Source of the DNA: CBDULQ01 sp965368115
GTDB taxonomy: Bacteria > Pseudomonadota > Gammaproteobacteria > SZUA-229
Length of the DNA: 35,360 nucleotides
Direction of reading: 5' to 3'
NCBI GenBank assembly: GCA_965368115.1
Contig: CBDULQ010000007.1
Location: 1 to 35,360, forward strand
Part shown: positions 17,302 to 25,016 of the stretch, in pieces
Layout: every line of letters starts with the position of its first letter
Numbering within the stretch: position 1 is the stretch's first letter
Notes under the pieces: model-generated
Databases searched by the model: none
Told to the model about the DNA's origin: nothing
The model's input: the letters and a program-made list of their open reading frames with translations, nothing else
Made by a program: the position numbers and the translations under genes

Positions 17302-18258
17302 CTAGGCCGCTGCTACGATGACAATAATACCCAGCAACCACCACAACCAGGAATCTTTTTCTTCGCCAAAAATGCTGTCGTCGGCATCGATTGCCCTGGG
17401 CTCAACATTTTTGGCCTCGACCAGCGCCGCTTCACCGGCCTGCAAACCAAACACACCCAGGTTGTTCTTCAGATCGATCTGACCGCTTTTGACTTTCACG
17501 AACATCCCGTCGTTGTTCACATCCACACTGCCGTCACAACCGTGAGACTGCAACACACGTATAGCATAATCCGTTCCTCGCACACCGACGGTCGCAATGG
17601 GCGTTTTCATTTCATATAAATCGTTGGCCATTTTACCGATGCTGCCGGTAATCTTGCGCAAACTGCCCTTCAATAAATAGATCACACTGCGATTCCCCGA
17701 CTTCAGCAGCTTGTAATCCTCGATCAACATTTCACTGTTGCAGCGCAGGTCGATTTTTGCATCGTCGATCATGCCCATGCGCACGAAACCATCGACACCT
17801 GTAAACACCCGATCACCGATGAACACCTCACTGCCCACCTGTAGATCGCGACGCTTTTTCAAACGAGAAATCACAAACGTCTTACCTCTGGACTCGAGCA
17901 CCAGACCTACGGCCTCCGGCCCCTTGTAAACACTCACTTTAGCGATCGACTTTTTGTTGACGGTGAAGTCCGGCAACAACAGACGTTCGCCGACACGAAT
18001 TTCGGCGGCAATACCGTTGCGAAACGCGTGAGGATTTTTTTTGACGATCTGCTGAATAATTTCCGGCCATTGATCTTTTCGATCCGGATACAGCACTTTG
18101 ACGATCGACGACACGGTTTGACCGGGCTGTACGTAGAGATAGCGTTTGTGTTTTTTATAATCCGATGCGGCGAAAGCACTGGCTGAGAACAGCGCCAGAG
18201 CGAGTAGAAAGATCAGCAGGACCGCTCCCCGGCCTGATCCTGAAATGATGGGATTCAT
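17302..18258 (-). CDS. Exported LysM-like plus FecR-domain protein with C-terminal membrane segment
   Basis: A 318-residue protein. The ATG at 18258 is chosen because GGAG lies six bases upstream and a signal peptide (hydrophobic core VLLIFLLALALFSASAFA) follows at once. After the cut comes a LysM-like module: YLYVQPGQTVSSIVKVLYP through NPHAFRNG to RVGERLLLPD. Then comes a FecR domain (GSEVFIGDRVFTGVDGFVRM, LLKGSLRKITG, and the signature TPIATVGVRGTDYAI). The last residues, SWLWWLLGIIVIVAAA, look like a membrane anchor. FecR domains occur in sigma-factor regulators and in envelope proteins; no sigma factor gene is adjacent, so a surface or peptidoglycan-associated role is more likely. The exact function is unknown. 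Confidence 0.8.
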   Translation of the reverse strand: MNPIISGSGRGAVLLIFLLALALFSASAFAASDYKKHKRYLYVQPGQTVSSIVKVLYPDRKDQWPEIIQQIVKKNPHAFRNGIAAEIRVGERLLLPDFTVNKKSIAKVSVYKGPEAVGLVLESRGKTFVISRLKKRRDLQVGSEVFIGDRVFTGVDGFVRMGMIDDAKIDLRCNSEMLIEDYKLLKSGNRSVIYLLKGSLRKITGSIGKMANDLYEMKTPIATVGVRGTDYAIRVLQSHGCDGSVDVNNDGMFVKVKSGQIDLKNNLGVFGLQAGEAALVEAKNVEPRAIDADDSIFGEEKDSWLWWLLGIIVIVAAA

Positions 18259-18368
18259 GGTTTCTCCACTTGTTATCGTCCTCCTTCCTCTGGAATGCAT
18301 ATCGCCAAAATAGCGTTGGTCACATATATCTAGTCTATCAACCGGTCGATTACAAGACCCGAAACGCA

Positions 18369-18396
18369 GAGAGGCGCGCCCGGGGGCACGCCTCTC
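18369..18396 (-). terminator. GC-rich hairpin after htpG
   Basis: GAGAGGCG (18369-18376) pairs with CGCCTCTC (18389-18396) around a 12-base GC-rich loop, 24 bases past the htpG stop. No good T-tract follows in the leftward direction, so it may be a 3' stabilising stem rather than an intrinsic terminator. A second stem, GATCAGT/ACTGATC (18405-18420), touches the stop codon. Confidence 0.5.
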
Positions 18397-18419
18397 GAAC
18401 TGCCGATCAGTGTACTGAT

Positions 18420-20318
18420 CTAGACCAGCATGGCGTTGATGCGCTTCACATAGGCGGCCGGATCGTCCAGCTGACCGCCTTCCGCCAGCATGGCCTGGTC
18501 GAACAGAATGTTAGCCCAGTCCTTGAGGCGATCCTGGTCCCCCAGATCCTTGAGACGCGCCACCAGCGGATGCCCCGGATTCAGTTCCAGAATCGGCTTG
18601 CTGGCGGGCACATCCTGGCCTGCGGCCTTGAGGATCTGTTGCATCTGCATGCCCATGTCGTTCTGATCCAGCACCAGGCAGGACGGGGAATCGGTGAGAC
18701 GGTGGGTGATGCGGACATCCTTGGCCTTGTCGCTCAGGCTTTCCTTCACCATTTCGATAACACCCTTGAAATCGTCCTCCGCTTCCTGCTGAGCCTTCTT
18801 ATCCGCTTCGTCTTCGATTTCGCCGAGATCAAGATCCCCCTTGGCTACCGACTGCAGGCTCTTGCCGTCGAATTCACGCAGATGCTCCACCAGCCATTCG
18901 TCGACACGATCGGACAACAGCAGCACTTCGATGCCTTTACGACGGAACACTTCCAGATGCGGACTGTTCTTCGCGGCCGCGAAGGTCTCTGCAGTAATGA
19001 AATAAATTTTCTCCTGGCCGTCCTTCATGCGTGCGATGTAGTCCGCCAACGACACGTCCTGCACTTCGCTATCCGCATGCGTCGAACTGAAACGCAGCAG
19101 GCCGGCGATCTGTTCACGATTGGCGAAATCTTCGATCGGGCCTTCTTTCATCACCCGGCCGAACTGCTGCCAGAATTCCGCGTACTGCTCCGGCTTGTCC
19201 TTCGCCATGCTATCCAGCAGGCCCAGCAGCTTCTTGACCGAAGCGGAACGGATCTTGTCGATCACCCGGTTATGCTGCAGGATCTCCCGCGACACGTTCA
19301 GGGGCAGGTCATCAGAATCGACGATGCCGCGCACAAAGCGCAGATAATTCGGCATCAGATGCTCTGTTTCATCCATGATGAATACACGTTTCACATATAA
19401 CTTGATGCCCTGCTTACGCTCACGATCGTATAAATCGAACGGCGCATGTTGCGGAATGAATAATAAGGAGGTGTAGGAATTGGTGCCTTCAACCTGATTG
19501 TGCGTCCAGGTCATCGGCTCCTGAAAGTCATGCGCAATGTGCTTGTAGAACTCCTGGTATTCTTCGTCGCTGATATCTTTCTTACCACGCGTCCACAACG
19601 CCGAAGCCTTGTTGACGGTTTCATATTCGATTACCTCGGCTGCTTCTTTATCGTCTTCCGCCGGCGGCTGCTCTTTCAGCATGTAGATCGGCAGGGAAAT
19701 GTGATCGGAATAGGTGTGGATGATATTGCGCAGGCGCCAGCCGTCGACGAACTCTTCTTCACCGTCGCGCACATGCAGGACAATTTCAGTACCGCGTTGT
19801 GCACGTTCCACGGTTTCCAGGGTGTAGCTACCCTCACCGTCCGATTCCCAGCGTACGCCCTGGTCCGCATTGAGGCCGGCGCGACGACTCAGTACGGTGA
19901 CCTTGTCGGCAATGATAAAGGTTGAATAGAAACCGACACCGAACTGACCGATCAGCTGGGCATCTTTCGCCTGGTCTCCGCTCAACGCCTCCATGAAACG
20001 ACGCGTACCGGAACTGGCGATGGTGCCGATATTTTCCACCAGCTCGTCCCGCGACATGCCGATGCCGTTATCAGTGATGGTGATGGTTTTCGCATCCTTG
20101 TCGAAGTCGATCTGTATTTTCAGCTCGCTGTCGCCCTCGTACAAATCGTCCTTGCCCAGTGCCTCGAAACGCAGCTTGTCGCAGGCATCGGAGGCATTCG
20201 AAATCAGTTCGCGAAGAAAAATTTCCTTGTTGGAGTACAAGGAATGAATCATCAGCTTGAGCAGCTGTTTGACTTCGGCCTGGAATTCAAGGGTTTCTTT
20301 ATAAGCGTCTACGCTCAT
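18420..20318 (-). CDS. htpG: Molecular chaperone HtpG (Hsp90)
   Basis: ATP-dependent cytoplasmic chaperone dimer. The ATG at 20318 is selected because GGGAG lies six bases before it and the product starts with the family pattern MSVDAYKETLEFQAEVKQLL; the longer frame is unsupported. It has 632 residues, the usual length. The N-terminal GHKL ATPase domain is intact: LRELISNASDACDKLR, DNGIGMSRDELVENIGTIA and GQFGVGFYS. The middle domain is marked by YVKRVFIMD and LPLNVSREILQ, the latter with the catalytic-loop Arg. A sigma-32-like promoter lies just upstream. Secure. Confidence 0.97.
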   Translation of the reverse strand: MSVDAYKETLEFQAEVKQLLKLMIHSLYSNKEIFLRELISNASDACDKLRFEALGKDDLYEGDSELKIQIDFDKDAKTITITDNGIGMSRDELVENIGTIASSGTRRFMEALSGDQAKDAQLIGQFGVGFYSTFIIADKVTVLSRRAGLNADQGVRWESDGEGSYTLETVERAQRGTEIVLHVRDGEEEFVDGWRLRNIIHTYSDHISLPIYMLKEQPPAEDDKEAAEVIEYETVNKASALWTRGKKDISDEEYQEFYKHIAHDFQEPMTWTHNQVEGTNSYTSLLFIPQHAPFDLYDRERKQGIKLYVKRVFIMDETEHLMPNYLRFVRGIVDSDDLPLNVSREILQHNRVIDKIRSASVKKLLGLLDSMAKDKPEQYAEFWQQFGRVMKEGPIEDFANREQIAGLLRFSSTHADSEVQDVSLADYIARMKDGQEKIYFITAETFAAAKNSPHLEVFRRKGIEVLLLSDRVDEWLVEHLREFDGKSLQSVAKGDLDLGEIEDEADKKAQQEAEDDFKGVIEMVKESLSDKAKDVRITHRLTDSPSCLVLDQNDMGMQMQQILKAAGQDVPASKPILELNPGHPLVARLKDLGDQDRLKDWANILFDQAMLAEGGQLDDPAAYVKRINAMLV

Positions 20319-20367
20319 GTCTCGCTCCCGGTAGGTCTTTTCTTGGATCAAAAAAATTTTGCCACTA

Positions 20368-20396
20368 AATGTGGGGGAGACGAGTCAGATTTCAAC
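20368..20396 (-). promoter_or_regulatory. Candidate sigma-32 (heat-shock) promoter of htpG
   Basis: Read leftward, TTGAAA (20390-20395) is followed after 13 bases by CCCCACATT (20368-20376). This resembles the sigma-32 pattern CTTGAAA-N13-17-CCCCATNT. The -10 lies about 50 bases before the htpG ATG. The -35 falls inside the last codons of ogt. It fits the known heat-shock regulation of htpG in other gammaproteobacteria. Confidence 0.6.
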
Positions 20397-20846
20397 CCCT
20401 TCGTGGGCCAGCAGGCGACGCTTGAGATTCACCCGCGGTCCTGAAGTCGCCCCGGAAAAGCCACCGATGCCGGACGCGGCCACCACCCGATGACAGGGAA
20501 TGATCAAAGGAATGGGATTCGCATGACAGGCGTTACCCACCGCCCGTGGTGACGATTTCAGCAGCCGGGCAATGTCTCCGTAGGTACGCACTTCACCGGC
20601 CGGGATCGCCTGCAGGGCAGCCCATACTCGTTGCTGAAAAGCGGTTCCTTCGATATCCATGGGCAGATCGAAAACCGATTGACCGCTTCGGCAGTAGTCT
20701 TCGATCTGCCGGGCGATGCGCCGCTGTAATCGGTCCGCCGGACCCTGGCGCCCGGTTCGCGCAACGTATTCAACACCCACCAGCGCCTGTTCCGTACAAT
20801 CGAGGCGCAGGGCACTGAACGGGGTCTGCAAATAGAACGTGTTCAT
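20385..20846 (-). CDS. ogt: Methylated-DNA--protein-cysteine methyltransferase
   Basis: Suicide repair of O6-alkylguanine by transfer of the alkyl group to an active-site Cys. The 153-residue protein shows the family core: FQQRVWAALQAIPAGEVRTYGDIA (helix-turn-helix region with the arginine finger at SPRAVGNACHANP), then the active site IPCHRVV. The N-terminal ribonuclease-like half is short, as in Ogt. The ATG overlaps the stop of the upstream repeat-protein gene as ATGA, so the two are coupled. The htpG promoter overlaps its 3' end. Ogt and single-domain Ada-C types cannot be separated sharply; no AdaA domain is present. Confidence 0.94.
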   Translation of the reverse strand: MNTFYLQTPFSALRLDCTEQALVGVEYVARTGRQGPADRLQRRIARQIEDYCRSGQSVFDLPMDIEGTAFQQRVWAALQAIPAGEVRTYGDIARLLKSSPRAVGNACHANPIPLIIPCHRVVAASGIGGFSGATSGPRVNLKRRLLAHEGVEI

Positions 20847-22762
20847 CGCAACTCCGCATCCGCAGTGGCGTGATTCTGTTTCAGGCGAAGCTGCTGCAAG
20901 CGCTGCCTGATAACCGCCTTGCGTGCCGAGTTCAGCGTGTATTTCAGCAGACGCAGGTACTGTCTACGTGCATCTTCCACCAGCCCCGCCTGGGCCAGTG
21001 ATTCGGCGGCACGAAAACTGGCGGTATGAAACCAGGGGTCGATCTTGTTATCCGGAGGAATCGCAGACTTCAGGAACAGAAATGCCGCCTGCTGATAATC
21101 CCCGAGCTGTTGATAGGACTCGGCTTTCCAGAAGGTAATCTCGCGCTGCAGTTTCGCGCTCAGCGGCTTACGCTCCAGTTGTTCGAATGCCTGCAGGGCC
21201 AGTGCGTGCTGCTGCACATTCTGCAGATCGAATACCACTTGCATATACTGATCGATCTGCTCACCGGCCAGTTCCTGCACTTCGTTCATGGCATCGAGCA
21301 GGATATCCACGCCTTCTTTATATTGATTGCCCAGAATCAGAATCCGCGCCCGACGTAGATTCCACAGGAACTGATCCTGGCCCTCGGGCGGTTTCTGCAA
21401 CTGTTCCATCAGGCGGGCTGCGGTCTGCACATCCGCACTGGCCAGAGCGTGGTCGACCAGGCGATAACGCACTTCGACGGGTACCTGCTCGAGATTGCTG
21501 ATTTGATGACTGTTCATAAACAGGCGATAAACCAGATCGAGCCCCTGCTCATGTTGTTCCAGCAGACCTGCAATCTGCTTCATCGCCAGACTACGGTGTT
21601 CCTGCTGGGTGGCGTTGAACGCCAGCACGGCCAGCAGCGCTTTGGCCTGTTGCGGTTCGTTTTCATATAGATTGCTGGCCTGCGCATACCAGCCGGCATC
21701 ATCGCCACGCAGCAGGTTGAAGCGATTGCCCAGTTGCAGCCCATATTGTTGATAGGCATCCCAGAGATGATCGACTGCAACCTGTTGTTCCGCATCACTG
21801 TACACCGAATGCAGATAGCCCGCCGCCTGTAGATAATAAATCGTCTCCAGCGCAACGGCCTGCGCCGCGTAGTCCTGCTGCATGACGGCCATTTGCAGGC
21901 GCACATACCAGAACAGGCTTTGTGTACGATTATCCAGCTCACTGTTATCCAGCGCTTTTACCAGTTGCGCCTCGATATCCGCTGCAGACAACCGCTTCGC
22001 CTGGTATTGGGCCAGTAGTTGCAGGGCGCGGCCTTCCGGGTGATCGATGCTTTGCAGTATTTGCTCGGCTTCGGCAAACAGCTCACTGCGCATCAGCAAC
22101 TGAGCCTGCAACAGCCGCCATTCATGACCACTGTCGTCCAGCTGATCACCATAATCCTGTCGGTAACGACGCATCGCCCGTTGCGCGTCCTGAACCGCAT
22201 CCAGATTCAGATAGCTACGGATGATCAAACGTCGCCACAGTGCGACCACATCCGCATCGATCTCGTCTTTTTCCTGCCACAGGTACCGGCGCATCGTGCT
22301 CAAACCCAAACGATATTGCCTGAGCTGCAGATAAGCCCTGATTTGCTGGGTCCGAAACCAGTTACGATCGGCATAGGGAATCAGAAACTTTTGATACATC
22401 GCCTGATGCGATGTTTCGCGATCGACAATGGCCTGCCAGTGTTCAAGCTGCGCCAGTAAATGATAGCGTCTTTGCTCGAGCTGCAGCCAGTAGCCGATGG
22501 TCTGCTCGCTGGCTTCGGGTTGTACCGACTGCACATAGCTCAAGGCCAGTTCCGGCACACCCAGCATCATCAGTTCGCGGATTTTAGCGAATACCGCCGC
22601 ATGGGGATGCGGCACCGCATCGACCTCGACTACCGGTTGCGGCTGCGAATCCGATTCAGTTTGCTGCGTTTGCTGCGTTTGCTGCGTTTGCTGTGCAAAG
22701 CATGGCGCGGCACTTAGAAAAGCGCAAAGACTAAAGACCGATAGCTGGGCGTATATTTTCAT
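20843..22762 (-). CDS. Large exported helical-repeat (TPR-like) protein, function unknown
   Basis: A 639-residue protein. The ATG at 22762 is chosen because a signal peptide starts there (MKIYAQLSVFSLCAFLSAAPCFA, cut before QQTQ). No Shine-Dalgarno is visible: the start follows directly on the T-tract of the rplS terminator. After the cut a Gln/Thr repeat (QQT, encoded by a 9-bp tandem repeat) and an acidic Pro-rich linker lead into a long, almost purely alpha-helical body. That body has TPR-like pairs such as AESYQQLGDYQQAAFLFLKSA and RAAESLAQAGLVEDARRQYLRLL. It is coupled to ogt by an ATGA overlap. Periplasmic scaffold or interaction partner is the best guess; I do not recognise a named family. 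Confidence 0.75.
   Translation of the reverse strand: MKIYAQLSVFSLCAFLSAAPCFAQQTQQTQQTQQTESDSQPQPVVEVDAVPHPHAAVFAKIRELMMLGVPELALSYVQSVQPEASEQTIGYWLQLEQRRYHLLAQLEHWQAIVDRETSHQAMYQKFLIPYADRNWFRTQQIRAYLQLRQYRLGLSTMRRYLWQEKDEIDADVVALWRRLIIRSYLNLDAVQDAQRAMRRYRQDYGDQLDDSGHEWRLLQAQLLMRSELFAEAEQILQSIDHPEGRALQLLAQYQAKRLSAADIEAQLVKALDNSELDNRTQSLFWYVRLQMAVMQQDYAAQAVALETIYYLQAAGYLHSVYSDAEQQVAVDHLWDAYQQYGLQLGNRFNLLRGDDAGWYAQASNLYENEPQQAKALLAVLAFNATQQEHRSLAMKQIAGLLEQHEQGLDLVYRLFMNSHQISNLEQVPVEVRYRLVDHALASADVQTAARLMEQLQKPPEGQDQFLWNLRRARILILGNQYKEGVDILLDAMNEVQELAGEQIDQYMQVVFDLQNVQQHALALQAFEQLERKPLSAKLQREITFWKAESYQQLGDYQQAAFLFLKSAIPPDNKIDPWFHTASFRAAESLAQAGLVEDARRQYLRLLKYTLNSARKAVIRQRLQQLRLKQNHATADAELR
22660..22695. 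repeat. 9-bp tandem repeat, four units, inside the helical-repeat protein gene
   Basis: TTTGCTGCG occurs three times exactly (22660-22668, 22669-22677, 22678-22686), followed by TTTGCTGTG (22687-22695). On the coding strand it encodes repeated Gln-Thr-Gln immediately after the signal peptide. A nine-base unit changes length in frame, so copy number could vary without breaking the gene. Confidence 0.9.
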
Positions 22763-22769
22763 AGACAAT

Positions 22770-22797
22770 AAAAAAGGGTGCCTGGGCACCCTTTTTT
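22770..22797 (-). terminator. Terminator of the rpsP-rimM-trmD-rplS operon
   Basis: Stem GGGTGC (22776-22781) / GCACCC (22786-22791) with a CTGG loop, flanked by A6 and T6, so it is usable on both strands. It lies 36 bases past the rplS stop. The next leftward gene starts only seven bases beyond its T-tract. Confidence 0.93.
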
Positions 22798-22832
22798 GTA
22801 AAGCAACGGCTGGAACATGTCCAGCGGTCGGC

Positions 22833-23177
22833 TTACAGTTTTTCCTTGATACGTGCCGCCTTACCGGTGCGACCACGCAGGTAGTACAGCTTGGCGCGAC
22901 GCACTTTACCGCGACGCTTAACCTGGATTTCGCTCACCAGCGGACTGTAAGTCTGGAATACACGCTCAACACCTTCGCCGTTGGAAATCTTGCGCACAGT
23001 GAAAGATGAATTCAAACCACGGTTACGCTTGGCGATTACAACACCTTCAAAGGCCTGCAGACGCTCACGGTCACCTTCTTTAACACGGACCTGAACAACC
23101 ACGGTATCACCGGAAGCGAATGCCGGGATTTCCTTGGTCATCTGTTCCTTTTCAAGTTCTGCGATGATGTTACTCAT
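22833..23177 (-). CDS. rplS: 50S ribosomal protein L19
   Basis: Large-subunit protein at the interface with 30S. The 114 residues carry the L19 signature regions: IPAFASGDTVVVQVRVKEGD, LQAFEGVVIAKRNRGLNSS, FTVRKISNGEGVERVF and the basic end VRRAKLYYLRGRTGKAARIKEKL. The start has GGAG eight bases upstream. It is the last gene of the classic rpsP-rimM-trmD-rplS operon, 16 bases after trmD, and is followed by a strong terminator. Secure. Confidence 0.98.
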   Translation of the reverse strand: MSNIIAELEKEQMTKEIPAFASGDTVVVQVRVKEGDRERLQAFEGVVIAKRNRGLNSSFTVRKISNGEGVERVFQTYSPLVSEIQVKRRGKVRRAKLYYLRGRTGKAARIKEKL

Positions 23178-23193
23178 TGTCTTAGCTCCAAAA

Positions 23194-23949
23194 TTAATCT
23201 TTGTTCAGCTGTTGCCGGTGTTCCTCCTGGAAGTCCTGCAACAACTGCCGCTGCTCATCAGTCAGCTGCAATTCATTCAGCAACTCGGGACGGCGTAACC
23301 AGGTGCGCCCCAGAGCCTGCTGCATCCGCCATGTTTCTATGGCCCTGTGATTGCCCCCCAGTAACACCTCGGGTACCCGCAAACCATCGATATCTTCCGG
23401 TCGCGTGTAATGCGGGCAATCCAGCAATCCATCCATGAATGAATCCTGTGCTGCGGAATCCTCGTCACCCAGCACGCCGGGTATCATCCGCGCCACCGCG
23501 TCGATCATCACCAGGGCCGCCAGTTCGCCACCGCTCAGCACATAATCGCCGATGGACCATTCTTCATCGACTTCCGTCTCGATGATGCGTTCATCGATGC
23601 CTTCATAACGTCCGGCAATCAATATGAGTCCCGTTTGTTGTGCCAGTGCTTTTACCGCGGTCTGGTTCAACTGACGTCCCTGGGGACTCAGGTAAATCAC
23701 TCGTGCCTCAGCGCCGGCGGCCTTGCGTGCGTCGTGTATCGCATCACGCAACGGCTCCACCTTCATCAACATGCCGGGGCCGCCACCGTAAGGTCGATCA
23801 TCGACTGTACGGTGCCTGTCGTGGGTATAGTCTCGCGGATTCCAGCATTTGAGCTGAATGCGATCCTGTTTGATCGCGCGTCCGAGGACACCCACCTGGG
23901 CGACACTGTCCACCATCTCGGGAAACAATGTCACCACATCAAATCTCAT
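23194..23949 (-). CDS. trmD: tRNA (guanine-N1-)-methyltransferase
   Basis: Methylates G37 at N1 next to the anticodon, using S-adenosylmethionine in a SPOUT trefoil knot; this prevents +1 frameshifts. The 251-residue protein has the family start MRFDVVTLFPEM, the YGGGPGMLMKVEPL loop, ILIAGRYEGIDER and the knot motif SIGDYVLSGGELAALVMIDA. GGAG lies about six bases before the ATG. It sits 14 bases after rimM and 16 before rplS, in the standard operon order. Secure. Confidence 0.98.
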   Translation of the reverse strand: MRFDVVTLFPEMVDSVAQVGVLGRAIKQDRIQLKCWNPRDYTHDRHRTVDDRPYGGGPGMLMKVEPLRDAIHDARKAAGAEARVIYLSPQGRQLNQTAVKALAQQTGLILIAGRYEGIDERIIETEVDEEWSIGDYVLSGGELAALVMIDAVARMIPGVLGDEDSAAQDSFMDGLLDCPHYTRPEDIDGLRVPEVLLGGNHRAIETWRMQQALGRTWLRRPELLNELQLTDEQRQLLQDFQEEHRQQLNKD

Positions 23950-23963
23950 GCTTACTCCGGGGT

Positions 23964-24470
23964 TCAGAATTCCGGATCCCAGTCGACGGTAATCACACCC
24001 TCGTCCAGGTCGATGCGCTCTACCGTGTGGCCCCGGGTAAAGGGAATCAATCGTTCCCGGTCACCCTTCACCACCATCACATCATTGGCACCGGTTTCCA
24101 TCATGTGGTCGACGATACCCAGTTCGACACCTTGCAGATTGACGACCTGCAGCCCCTCGAGCTGATGCCAGTAGTACTCGCCTTCGGCCAGCGGCTGCAG
24201 CTGATCCGGCCGAATCGCAATCAGTCCGCCACTGAGCAGCATGGCCTGATCGCGGTCGTCAATGCCTTCGAGCTTGGCAATGACGGTCTTGCCCTGGCGC
24301 TGACCGGCTTCCACCGTGTACTCGCGCCATTGCCCCTTGAGTTTTACCCGCCAGGGGCTGTAGTTGGTAATCCCTTCGCGTGGATCGGTGTAGGAATACA
24401 CCTTGACCCAGCCTTTGACTCCGAACACCCCGGAAATTTTTCCGAGTTCCAGCAGCTCTTCATTAGCCAT
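23964..24470 (-). CDS. rimM: Ribosome maturation factor RimM
   Basis: Assists 30S assembly and binds S19. The 168 residues divide into an N-terminal RimM barrel (LGKISGVFGVKGWVKVYSYT) and a C-terminal PRC barrel (YYWHQLEGLQVVNLQGVELG, then NDVMVVKGDRERLIPF and DEGVITVDWDPEF). It lies between rpsP (24-base gap) and trmD (14-base gap), as expected. Secure by both sequence and context. Confidence 0.97.
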   Translation of the reverse strand: MANEELLELGKISGVFGVKGWVKVYSYTDPREGITNYSPWRVKLKGQWREYTVEAGQRQGKTVIAKLEGIDDRDQAMLLSGGLIAIRPDQLQPLAEGEYYWHQLEGLQVVNLQGVELGIVDHMMETGANDVMVVKGDRERLIPFTRGHTVERIDLDEGVITVDWDPEF

Positions 24471-24494
24471 CAGCTAAAACTGCCGGCCGGCCAA

Positions 24495-24749
24495 TCAGGC
24501 GTTTGCCGCCTTACGCGCCTCTTTAAGCAGAGTTTTTACACGGTCAGACGTGCCGGCACCCTGGGAAACCCAGTGATCAACACGATCCAGAGCCACTTCC
24601 AGGCGCTTTTCGGCACCACGCGCTAAAGGATTGAAATAACCAACACGCTCGATGTAACGACCGTCACGACGGCTGCGTGAGTCGGTTACAACGACATGAT
24701 AAAACGGACGTTTTTTAGCACCGCCCCGTGATAAACGAATGGTTACCAT
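24495..24749 (-). CDS. rpsP: 30S ribosomal protein S16
   Basis: Small-subunit assembly protein. The ATG at 24749 gives the canonical start MVTIRLSRGGAKKRPFYHVV; five extra upstream codons in the open frame are not part of S16. The 84 residues include DSRSRRDGRYIERVGYFNP and the tail SDRVKTLLKEARKAA. First gene of its operon, with a promoter-like pair about 70 bases upstream of the start. Secure. Confidence 0.98.
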   Translation of the reverse strand: MVTIRLSRGGAKKRPFYHVVVTDSRSRRDGRYIERVGYFNPLARGAEKRLEVALDRVDHWVSQGAGTSDRVKTLLKEARKAANA

Positions 24750-24816
24750 TAGCTTCAATCTCAAATTCTGTTGAAAAATGACACCCGAAAAATGAGGGGG
24801 TCACAGGAAACGCGGA

Positions 24817-24845
24817 ATTTTAGCCACTTGTGGCGGGGGACGCAA
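24817..24845 (-). promoter_or_regulatory. Candidate sigma-70 promoter of the rpsP operon
   Basis: Read leftward, TTGCGT (24840-24845), a 17-base spacer and TAAAAT (24817-24822). The -10 matches five of six consensus bases; the -35 keeps only TTG. It leaves a leader of about 60 bases before the rpsP start. Confidence 0.5.
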
Positions 24846-24904
24846 GGGATAATCCGGGCTGCGGCCCAGAAAAATGCGCAAGATTTATCCAGATGAGGCC
24901 AAAC

Positions 24905-24989
24905 CGTCCCGAATCGGGAGCCCGGCTATCGGTCGGCGGCCAGGGTCTGGCCCCGGCGAGGGTCTCGGAAAACCGACCAGATCCGGGCT
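24905..24989. other. GC-rich region with nested inverted repeats between ffh and rpsP
   Basis: AGCCCGG and GGTCGG (24919-24925, 24931-24936) are mirrored by CCGACC and CCGGGCT (24973-24978, 24983-24989). Inside is GGCCA/TGGCC (24938-24952), and just before is TCCCG/CGGGA (24907-24919). The phrase ATCCGGGCT also occurs twice (24852 and 24981). It could be the ffh 3' structure or terminator without a clean T-tract, or a structured RNA. No known RNA family was recognised. Confidence 0.45.
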
Positions 24990-25016
24990 ACCCTGCTGAT
25001 TTTAAAGAAAAACCGC

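Noticed and set aside
18270..19400. 376-codon open frame on the + strand opposite htpG
   Set aside because: Lies antisense to an intact Hsp90 gene and spans its terminator hairpin; no domain or ribosome-binding site.
22763..22876. Upstream N-terminal extension of the helical-repeat protein
   Set aside because: It would place the rplS terminator inside the coding sequence and precede a perfect signal peptide.
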